Assembly (NCBI GenBank): GCA_049323615.1
Contig: JBMOPD010000004.1
Span: 1-16,831 of the forward strand
DNA length: 16,831 nucleotides
Reading direction: 5' to 3'
Source: JBMOPD01 sp049323615
GTDB lineage: Bacteria > Bacillota > Desulfotomaculia > Desulfotomaculales > Desulfocucumaceae
How positions within the stretch are numbered: position 1 is the stretch's first letter; every line of letters starts with the position of its first letter. This document shows positions 1-6,644 of this stretch, piece by piece. A model generated the notes under the pieces. That model searched no databases, was not told the origin of the DNA, and saw nothing but the letters and a program-made list of their open reading frames with translations. The position numbers and the translations under genes are program-made.

Positions 1-106
1 CCGAGGAAGGGGTTATCGGGTAACCGGCGTAAAACCTGGCCCCGGCGTAGATGGCCCCCTCGGCCATGGCCTGGTTGCCCTGTATCAGTCTTGCTTCCCG
101 TTGCAA
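1..106 (-). CDS. 2-oxoacid:ferredoxin oxidoreductase alpha subunit, N-terminal part (runs off the left edge)
   Basis: Reading the minus strand from a TTG at 104-106 gives about 35 residues with LIQGN, a MAEGAIYAGARF stretch and GYPITPSS. This is the conserved N-terminus of KorA/VorB/PorA-type alpha subunits. The family, with a thiamine-diphosphate beta subunit, oxidatively decarboxylates 2-oxoacids to acyl-CoA while reducing ferredoxin in the cytoplasm. The TTG is chosen because GAGGTGG lies 6 nt upstream; an in-frame GTG at 119-121 is an alternative but lacks a ribosome site. It follows the broken ORF at 118-396 by 11 nt in the same direction, so it may belong to the catabolic operon. Only the start is visible, so 2-oxoglutarate, branched-chain and pyruvate subtypes cannot be separated. 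Confidence 0.82.
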   Translation of the reverse strand, partial: MQREARLIQGNQAMAEGAIYAGARFYAGYPITPSS

Positions 107-117
107 GTTGATCCACC

Positions 118-396
118 TCACTTTATCGGAAAGATTGTATTATAATTAACTTCCCTGCCTAATTTATAGTGGAAGTCACACTTATCGTAGCCTTCAGCCA
201 AGGTCATTGTTCTAATCAATCCAGCACCTTCAGTCCTGCTGATAATAAAATCTGTCTTGCAAATATACGGGATTAGTTCAGCTGCGCCTTGAGCGCTGAA
301 GAACTTGCAGATTCCGCACTCCGTGTAGTCATAACCAAAATCAAATGTATGACCATCTCAGGATTTATACACCCCCATGAACATGTTCTTTTGCAT
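118..396 (-). pseudogene. ATC-hydrolase-family (L-2-amino-thiazoline-4-carboxylate hydrolase) C-terminal remnant with in-frame TGA
   Basis: An ATG at 394-396 with GGGAGG five bases upstream opens 12 codons (MQKNMFMGVYKS), then an in-frame TGA at 358-360. The same frame then runs 79 codons to TGA at 118-120. The second part carries DFGYDYTECGICKFF, PYICKTDF and TLAEGYDKCDF, with Cys and CDF spacing typical of the C-terminal third of ATC_hydrolase-domain proteins. The normal N-terminal portion (over 100 residues) is absent. The simplest reading is a truncated gene with a nonsense codon. A hairpin directly after the TGA (8-bp arms UGGUCAUA and UAUGACUA, one G-U pair) leaves selenocysteine read-through as a remote option. 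It starts 14 nt after the larA-like stop and ends 11 nt before the next gene. Confidence 0.6.
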
Positions 397-410
397 GCTT
401 TCCTCCCACA

Positions 411-1706
411 TCAATACTTTTCACACAAATAATCAGTTTTTAGGATGGGTAAGGAAAGCATTCCATCAGGCATGACAATCACTTGAGCATCTGGACGGCG
501 GCGGAGTTCTTCGGCAATTGCCTCTTGAAGGCTGGATACCGCCTCCAAGTGTAGGCGGCGCAGGTCCTCCATCGGTATTTTGCAATCTGTAATCACCACC
601 CGGCAGTGCTTCAACATCCACGCCAATAACAGGGCTTTTTGCTCACCAGGTGCAAATCCCTGGGTTCTGGCATACTCAATGATATCGTCCGGCCCCCCGG
701 AACGTACCATCCAGTCTACATAGCCCTTGTAGCCAAAGCCGTCATCGCAACTTGCCGGTATTATAATCACGCCACCTTTTTTTACTACTGGTTGCGGCCC
801 GAATACTGAAGTATTGGCAGCACGCGTAGCCTGGTATAAATCCCGATTCTTAGGGTAACCCACCCCAGTTACCACAATGTCTGCCTCATAGTCAACTTCA
901 ACTTCGTACAATTCCCTTGCCGTCTTGACCCCTTCCAAAAAAGCTTTCACCGGGTGTCCAGCCACAACGCGTACCAGTTCTTTATTAGCCCCCTGGATGA
1001 CGTTTACTATAAAATCCAGACCCACAACATTAGCAGCTTCAGTCAGGAAATCGCGAAACGCATTACCCTCCACAACCCCTAACCTGGTCTCGGAAAGCAT
1101 ACTGTAGTTATGGGTGGCAGCAATGGATTCTACCCCCGCAACTCCAACAGCTACGCTTTTAACCCCTCCGCTGTATCCAGCAAAGAGATGGGGTTCGATC
1201 ACTCCAGTGGAAATCTTGATATCTGCTTGTGCGACATATTTATTAACAACCATAGGTATTTTCCGCCTGGTCAAGCCCATATAAACGTTATTATCTTTGT
1301 CCCAGGCATCGTGGTTTACAAACTTTAGGGATTTCACCATGTTAGCACCAAACATTTCCACCAGTTCCTCATCAGTATTGGGTCTATGGGTACCGGTGGC
1401 TACTACTACCGTAATATCGCATGTCTTTATACCGCCGGCTAACAGTTCAGCTAACAAAATGGGCAAGATTTTGTCTTCAGGTAGCTTCCGGGTAATATCC
1501 GTCACAATAATAGCTACTTTTTGCCCCGGTCGCACCATCTGCGAAAGGCGCCGGCACCCGATAGGGTCTTCGACTGCCTCCTTTATAGCCTTATCAACAT
1601 CCCGAACAATGGGCAGCGGGCGACTCTGTATCACCTCTGCCTGTGTGCTTTCATTCATATCAAATTCCGCCATTTCTTTGCCGTTAAATACCGCATATCG
1701 CGCCAA
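411..1706 (-). CDS. larA: LarA-type nickel-pincer 2-hydroxyacid racemase/epimerase
   Basis: This is a member of the lactate racemase LarA family (DUF2088), which racemises 2-hydroxyacids using a nickel-pincer nucleotide. Counting from the upstream GTG at 1751, Arg88 (DITR), His122 (TGTHR), His188 (EPH), Lys198 (SGGVK) and His214 are present. Their spacing matches R75, H108, H174, K184 and H200 of the Lactobacillus enzyme, so the cofactor-anchoring lysine and catalytic histidines are intact. I prefer a TTG start at 1706 (431 aa). AAGGAGG lies at 1719-1725, 12 nt upstream, and homologues begin near this point. The GTG at 1751 (446 aa) has no good ribosome site. It is the last complete gene of the block, 40 nt after the activase gene. 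The substrate may be lactate, malate or another hydroxyacid. Cofactor-making larB, larC and larE are not in the window. Confidence 0.85.
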   Translation of the reverse strand: MARYAVFNGKEMAEFDMNESTQAEVIQSRPLPIVRDVDKAIKEAVEDPIGCRRLSQMVRPGQKVAIIVTDITRKLPEDKILPILLAELLAGGIKTCDITVVVATGTHRPNTDEELVEMFGANMVKSLKFVNHDAWDKDNNVYMGLTRRKIPMVVNKYVAQADIKISTGVIEPHLFAGYSGGVKSVAVGVAGVESIAATHNYSMLSETRLGVVEGNAFRDFLTEAANVVGLDFIVNVIQGANKELVRVVAGHPVKAFLEGVKTARELYEVEVDYEADIVVTGVGYPKNRDLYQATRAANTSVFGPQPVVKKGGVIIIPASCDDGFGYKGYVDWMVRSGGPDDIIEYARTQGFAPGEQKALLLAWMLKHCRVVITDCKIPMEDLRRLHLEAVSSLQEAIAEELRRRPDAQVIVMPDGMLSLPILKTDYLCEKY

Positions 1707-1791
1707 TTTACTATTATGCCTCCTTAATCCGACATAAGCCTTTCCTGGCACCTACACGAAGAAGGCCTTTCCGGAGAAAACAAGCCTTCGC

Positions 1792-2706
1792 TCAAACCAC
1801 TACTTCTGCCTTTATACCGTGCCGGGAAAAGTACTCAACCACTTTTGTTACCTGATCATTTGTCGGCGGCCGGACACCAAACCCCTCAAGCATGTAGTGT
1901 TTACCCAGCAAGGAATACTTGCGTACCCCCATGCGGTGGTATGGAAGCACATCAATAGATTTAAGAAGACTTGCCTGATTCACCAGCATGGCTATTTGCT
2001 CAAGATTGCGCTCAGTGTCAGTAATACCCGGTACTAAAGGAAACCTTACCTGCAGAGGCACACCCATTGCTACTAGCCTGCGGAAGTTATCCAGGATTAA
2101 GTCGTTGCGTGATCCTGTCCATTTGAAATGCTGATCAGGGTCTACTATTTTCAAATCGAAAAATACAAGATCCGCCAATACTTTTTCAAATAACTCCGGT
2201 GCTGCAAGGCCACAAGTATCCAATACCGCGTGGATCCTCTCAGCACGCAAAGCCTCAAGCAAAGCCAGCAGAAAAGATGGTTGCGCAAGTGGTTCTCCCC
2301 CTGAGAGTGTAACCCCTCCCCCGGAGCAGTCATAAAAAGGCTTATCCCGCCTAACTAACGACACAACTTCATCTACTGTTACCTCACGCCCAATATGAAG
2401 AATAGCCCCTGAGGGGCACACACCCGCACAGTCGGCACACCTGTTACAGGTGGGCCAGTGTACGGAAATGCGCCCCTCCTCACTCTTTGCCAAAGCACTG
2501 GACGCACAAACACCAAGACAGCGACTGCACCCGTGGATACACAGCTCAGGGGCAACAGCAATTTCAATTCCTGATTGCTGTGTATCCGGATTCGCACACC
2601 AGGCACATTTTAAGGGGCAGCCCTTAAAGAAGACCGTTGTCCGAATCCCCGGGCCGTCGTGAATGCTATAACGCTGAATATCTCTGATAATCGCGCGGGG
2701 AGTCAT
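1792..2706 (-). CDS. Glycyl-radical enzyme activating enzyme (radical SAM)
   Basis: 304 aa. The family uses a [4Fe-4S] cluster and S-adenosylmethionine to abstract a hydrogen from the glycine of a partner GRE. Visible motifs are HDGPGIRTTVFFKGC near residue 17; the radical-SAM C-x3-C-x2-C in GCPLKCAWCANP; two ferredoxin-like cysteine groups (CIHGCSRCLGVC near residue 56 and CNRCADCAGVC near 87); and SGGEPLAQ, which contacts SAM. All expected cysteines are present and the length is normal for this class with the extra ferredoxin domain. The ATG overlaps the GRE stop codon in ATGA (2703-2706), so the two are translationally coupled and should act together. It is odd that an intact activase is paired with a GRE whose radical glycine is alanine. 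Confidence 0.93.
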   Translation of the reverse strand: MTPRAIIRDIQRYSIHDGPGIRTTVFFKGCPLKCAWCANPDTQQSGIEIAVAPELCIHGCSRCLGVCASSALAKSEEGRISVHWPTCNRCADCAGVCPSGAILHIGREVTVDEVVSLVRRDKPFYDCSGGGVTLSGGEPLAQPSFLLALLEALRAERIHAVLDTCGLAAPELFEKVLADLVFFDLKIVDPDQHFKWTGSRNDLILDNFRRLVAMGVPLQVRFPLVPGITDTERNLEQIAMLVNQASLLKSIDVLPYHRMGVRKYSLLGKHYMLEGFGVRPPTNDQVTKVVEYFSRHGIKAEVVV

Positions 2707-5066
2707 AGCAGCAACTCACTCCTAGCAATTATCTCATCTTGGATGTCTTTACTTAGCTGAGTGAACAGGGCAACATAAGCCGCAACCCTTACCAGCAGAT
2801 GTGGATATCGTTCCGGATGTTTTTGCGCATCCCGCAGCATCGCCGGGTCAACAACATTGATTTGTACATGATAACCGCCCATCTGCATGAAAGCGCGCAA
2901 AAATGCCGCAAGCCTGGCAACATTTTCATCCTTTGCAAGCTGTGATGCCAGGTACTTTACGTTAAGCAGGGTTCCATTTGTTACGCGAACATGATCAAGT
3001 TTAGCCACCGACCGGGCCACTCCCGTCGGGCCTACTGAGACCCGCCCCTGGGCAGGAGAACAGGCATCTGAAAGAGGTTCAGACTTAAGCCTGCCATCAG
3101 TGGACATAGTACCTTTACCAAAAGGAACATGAGCAGAAATAGAAAACATCCCCGGAATGAACTTGCCCCCTCTTTGGTTGCGATATTGCTCAACCTCAGT
3201 GCAGTAAATTATCGCAACTTTCCGGGCTATCATATCTACATCGTCATCGTCATTTCCGAATTTAGGCGCCATCCGAAGGAGTGTCTGGCGAAGTTCTTCT
3301 TCATCGTTAAAGTCTTTCTTTGCTGCATTAACCAATTCTGACAAAGTTATCTTCTGTTCTTCAAGAACCAGATTCTTAATCGCACACAAAGAATCCGCCA
3401 CAGTTGCCAGTCCAATCCCCTGTATACCAGTAAAGTTGTAACGCGCTCCTCCACTATTCAGCTCCCTGCCCATCTCAACACAGTCATCAATGAGGAGAGA
3501 TTCGTAAGGGAGGGGGACAAGTGTACGATGAGCCTCTTCCACTGCATGCAATGCTGCCACAAGGAGCTTAACCGCATTGCCGGTCTGTATCTTGAAAGCA
3601 TTCCAAACATCTTCCATAGACTGAAGAACAGATATTTTACCCGTAGAGGGGCCAATCCGCTGGCCGGAAGAGTTGTCTATACCATCATTCAAAGCAAGTT
3701 CCAGACATTTTGCAAGGTTGACCAAACCTGCATTATGCCATCCCCATGTCTTTCCCGGGACAGATTGCTCAACGCAGCCCACGAAAGCGAAATCCCGTAC
3801 ATCATCCAAATTTACCCCTAGCGACAGCAAGCTTTGGATGCCAATATCGGTATTAAAAAACTTGGGCTTCATACTTTTAGGTACTACACGACAAGCACGT
3901 TCTATAAACTTCTGGTCCATTTGAGGCGTGTAAAGCACTGCAACATCGGGCTGTGGCAGGCGCACCCTTTCTTCCGCCTCCAAGATAAGCTCTGATAGCT
4001 CATTTGTACCATCCCTGCCATCGTCGGTATACCCGCCTACCTGGGGTGCCTGGGTTACAGGAAAGCCCGCATAATAGGTAGCGGCCAGGTTGTTGTATAG
4101 CTTCACTATTTCGTTGCATTTTATCCAGAAAGAGACCAGCAGCTCCAAAGCTTTTTCGCGGTTTAAAATACCGGCCTTGACATCCCGCTGGTAGTACGGA
4201 TACAGATATTGATCAGTCCTCCCAAGGGTTACAGCAAGCCCATTCTGGTTGATGTAGCAGATTATGTGAGCAATCCAAAGCGACTGTAATGCCTCATAAA
4301 AGGTTTCCGCAGGATATTCAGGAACGCGCCTGCATATACGTGCTATGTTTAAGAGCTGCTCGCGCCTGGTATCATCCGATACCCCTGATGCCATTTCCTC
4401 AGCCAAAGCTGCATATCTACGTGCAAAATTACACGCTGCCTCACAGCATACCAGGGCTGCCTCGTAAAACACCCTCGCATTAAGCCCTTCAGGATCAGCA
4501 ATATCAAGTGTTTTAAGCTTTGCTTGGATTCTCTTCTTAAATCCTGCAAAACCTTCCGTTAACACTTTATCATACCCCGGCAAATAATGCCCTATTCCGC
4601 CGGTAAGCATGTTTTCGAACCCGATAAGCTTTGCTTCACGGGCTTTTTTGACTGATTCCGGCATAAGAGCCAAGGCCACGTCCTCTACACATAAACCATC
4701 CCATTTAGGCAATGTTTCCCTCAGATCTTTTTTGGTTTCCTCAGAAACTTCAAATCTATCGCCACCACGGGATCCAAAGTCTTCTAATTGTTCCACTACC
4801 CACTTCCACGAACATTCCGGATATACCGGTGCAGAAAACGGTTCCGGCCCCAAATTACCGACTATGAGCTCGTAAGGTTGGATATAAATAGTCATGTTCT
4901 CCAATAACGCTTTAAGGCCCAAAGCCCTCCTCAATACCTGTGGGAGTCCCTTCGTACTCTCATAGCTTTTCGTAAGTATTTTTGCTCTTTCTGCCATAAG
5001 CTTTGGTTTACTCAGGTTACTTAGGACCTTCTGACGCAAGCTATCAATATCCCATCCCTGCATCAT
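2703..5066 (-). CDS. Glycyl-radical enzyme family protein (glycerol-dehydratase-like) with Ala at the radical position
   Basis: 787 aa, the full length of glycerol-dehydratase/PFL2-type glycyl-radical enzymes. The PFL domain covers roughly residues 1-640 and the glycine-radical domain 650-787. The active-site loop reads FVGCVEQ: Cys431 (codon 3774-3776) is the thiyl residue and Glu433 the general base, followed by PGKTWGWHN. The C-terminal radical loop reads LVRVAAYV at 758-765 where the family has RVxGY[SA]. Residue 763 is Ala (codon GCT, 2778-2780). The flanks (GGYHVQINVV, DAQKHPERY, LSKDIQDEIIARSE) are canonical. Glycerol-dehydratase pocket residues His281, Ser282 and Asp447 align with Leu277, Ala278 and Asn445, so a simple diol substrate is unlikely. 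His160 is kept. Start: ATG ATG with AAGGGGG five bases before the first. The activase gene overlaps its end. Family assignment is firm; activity and substrate are unknown. Confidence 0.92.
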   Translation of the reverse strand: MMQGWDIDSLRQKVLSNLSKPKLMAERAKILTKSYESTKGLPQVLRRALGLKALLENMTIYIQPYELIVGNLGPEPFSAPVYPECSWKWVVEQLEDFGSRGGDRFEVSEETKKDLRETLPKWDGLCVEDVALALMPESVKKAREAKLIGFENMLTGGIGHYLPGYDKVLTEGFAGFKKRIQAKLKTLDIADPEGLNARVFYEAALVCCEAACNFARRYAALAEEMASGVSDDTRREQLLNIARICRRVPEYPAETFYEALQSLWIAHIICYINQNGLAVTLGRTDQYLYPYYQRDVKAGILNREKALELLVSFWIKCNEIVKLYNNLAATYYAGFPVTQAPQVGGYTDDGRDGTNELSELILEAEERVRLPQPDVAVLYTPQMDQKFIERACRVVPKSMKPKFFNTDIGIQSLLSLGVNLDDVRDFAFVGCVEQSVPGKTWGWHNAGLVNLAKCLELALNDGIDNSSGQRIGPSTGKISVLQSMEDVWNAFKIQTGNAVKLLVAALHAVEEAHRTLVPLPYESLLIDDCVEMGRELNSGGARYNFTGIQGIGLATVADSLCAIKNLVLEEQKITLSELVNAAKKDFNDEEELRQTLLRMAPKFGNDDDDVDMIARKVAIIYCTEVEQYRNQRGGKFIPGMFSISAHVPFGKGTMSTDGRLKSEPLSDACSPAQGRVSVGPTGVARSVAKLDHVRVTNGTLLNVKYLASQLAKDENVARLAAFLRAFMQMGGYHVQINVVDPAMLRDAQKHPERYPHLLVRVAAYVALFTQLSKDIQDEIIARSELLL

Positions 5067-5112
5067 TTCGTAACCCCCTTATGAAAAAATTAATATAAAA
5101 TAAAGGAAAACA

Positions 5113-5150
5113 CCAGTTAGCCCCAAAAGTGCGAGATAAGAAATAACTGG
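5113..5150. repeat. Weak inverted repeat in the GRE leader
   Basis: CCAGTTA (5113-5119) and TAACTGG (5144-5150) form a 7-bp inverted repeat with a 24-nt loop, about 50 nt upstream of the GRE start codon. It may be a leader hairpin, or chance. Confidence 0.25.
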
Positions 5151-5174
5151 CAATATCCCTCTTATGCAATTTTT

Positions 5175-5216
5175 GGCAGGGAAGAGTTTGAGTGCAAACC
5201 TCACACTCCCCCTGCC
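5175..5216 (-). promoter_or_regulatory. Strong hairpin between transporter and GRE genes
   Basis: On the minus strand GGCAGGG pairs with CCCTGCC. Inside, GAG-TGT-GAG faces CTC-AAA-CTC across a 7-nt loop (GTTTGCA), with one mismatch and small bulges. It lies 14 nt after the transporter stop. It is followed by AAAAATTG rather than a run of T, so it is not a standard rho-independent terminator. An mRNA-processing, stabilising or attenuating element separating transporter from GRE expression is a reasonable inference. The rest of the 163-nt gap shows only the GRE ribosome site and the weak repeat at 5113-5150. Confidence 0.6.
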
Positions 5217-5229
5217 AGTTTGTTAATTA

Positions 5230-6516
5230 CTAAAGTACGTTAAGCATCATATAGCGCACCAAAAGAAATACAATTAAGCAAAAGAACATAACGAGCGCTA
5301 TGTTCTCCCACAAGCGCAATCTATAGAAAGAGAAAGCTTCTTTTTTGGGTGCGTACTTCTCTACATTACCCATAATGAGAAGCATAGCCAGGGGTATTAA
5401 AACAAAAAGGTTGGATATAATTTGCACGGCAACCGTGAATGCCACTATTCCCAATGCTTGAGGCACAAAAGACCACGCAATCGGCAATGTATACAAAGAA
5501 ATCGAAATTCCTTTGTAAAGTTTCTTACCTCTCTCTGAATCTTTCGGAATGCCCAGCGAATCAATCGCCATATGCGACATAACGTATGAATAAGCTATGA
5601 TTGAACTATAGGCTGCAGCGATCATACCCAAATAGTATGCTAAATAACCTCCTGTGCCTATTACCTTCCCAAGTGAAGCCGCCATATCCTGCGTTGTTTT
5701 AGCCGCAATACCGGACACTTGCAGAACCTCTGCCGATGTTGCCACCAAAAGTACGTCTATGATCCACATAAAAACTACAGAAAGGATAAGATCAAACTTC
5801 ATCACCCGTTCAAACTTTGGTGAATTCCACCCTTTTTCCATCGTAAAATAACTATAGTTCCAGCAAACAATGGCGGCGGCAGTTGCACCAAACGTCGCCA
5901 GGATAATTGGTATAAGCTCCTTACTAAGACGGGGCACAAACGCTCCGCTTAATATTTCCAGGATATTCGGCCTGGTGTAACTGAATACAAATAATACAAC
6001 AACAAAAAGTATGACCAGTAACACTTTAGATATTTTCTCCAGAAGATCGTACCGCCTCATCCAAATTGGGTATAAACCCAATGCCCAAAAGAGAAAGATT
6101 AATAATTGTACTGATAAACTAACTCCGCCCAATTTGAAAATTGATTGAGATGCTTGCCCCACTGCTATCCACATATATCCGTGCCAGTTAAGGGGCATAA
6201 ATATAAGGGCCACTGTAGACGCATAGGTTAATGGAAGACTAATTCTTCTATAGGAAGCAAAGACACCTTCTCCGGTAGCCATACTGTATCTTGCTAAATG
6301 TGCGCAAAGCGCTATAAGCATAATCGATCCCAACGTGAAACCCCATAAAGCGGTATAACGGAAGGTACTGCCCGCACTGGCTGCCACCGTCATATCACCG
6401 ACGGCAAATAAGCCCATAATGTAAATAATCCCTGGTCCCATTGCTTTTAAGTAATCCTTAAACGTAGATGGTATAGCAGGTTCTGTTTTTTGTAATTCAT
6501 TCGTAGTCAAAGACAT
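5230..6516 (-). CDS. Nramp-fold (APC superfamily) inner-membrane transporter without metal-binding motifs
   Basis: 428 aa and strongly hydrophobic, with about eleven membrane segments. The start GPGIIYIMGLFAVGDMTVAASAG (residues 27-49) has the layout of the first Nramp helix, and FGATAAAIVCWNYSYF (209-224) that of helix 6. In metal-carrying Nramp proteins these helices hold DPGN and MPH, which coordinate the ion. Here they read AVGDMT and AAI, so divalent metal transport is unlikely. Its place between the alcohol dehydrogenase and the GRE suggests uptake of the organic substrate of the block (inference). The ATG start is secure: AAAGGAGG lies 7 nt upstream. The upstream gap (6517-6644) contains a possible 10-codon ORF with its own ribosome site but no clear promoter. 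Confidence 0.75.
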   Translation of the reverse strand: MSLTTNELQKTEPAIPSTFKDYLKAMGPGIIYIMGLFAVGDMTVAASAGSTFRYTALWGFTLGSIMLIALCAHLARYSMATGEGVFASYRRISLPLTYASTVALIFMPLNWHGYMWIAVGQASQSIFKLGGVSLSVQLLIFLFWALGLYPIWMRRYDLLEKISKVLLVILFVVVLFVFSYTRPNILEILSGAFVPRLSKELIPIILATFGATAAAIVCWNYSYFTMEKGWNSPKFERVMKFDLILSVVFMWIIDVLLVATSAEVLQVSGIAAKTTQDMAASLGKVIGTGGYLAYYLGMIAAAYSSIIAYSYVMSHMAIDSLGIPKDSERGKKLYKGISISLYTLPIAWSFVPQALGIVAFTVAVQIISNLFVLIPLAMLLIMGNVEKYAPKKEAFSFYRLRLWENIALVMFFCLIVFLLVRYMMLNVL

Positions 6517-6644
6517 GTTTAATCCTCCTTTTGTTTATTAATTTAAACTCTCTCTGTCAAACAGCCAAATTGCATTATAACCCCCCTTCATATATGATAG
6601 AAGTTCGAAAACAGGATACGACATCTGTTAGCCGGTTTACTCCC

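Noticed and set aside
1752..1791. Terminator between the activase and larA-like genes
   Set aside because: Only a short imperfect AAGGC/GCCTT pairing without a T-run; co-transcription is more likely.
2703..5066. Frameshift or premature stop in the GRE gene as explanation for the odd C-terminus
   Set aside because: The frame is open to the expected C-terminus and the residues on both sides of Ala763 are canonical, so this is a clean substitution.
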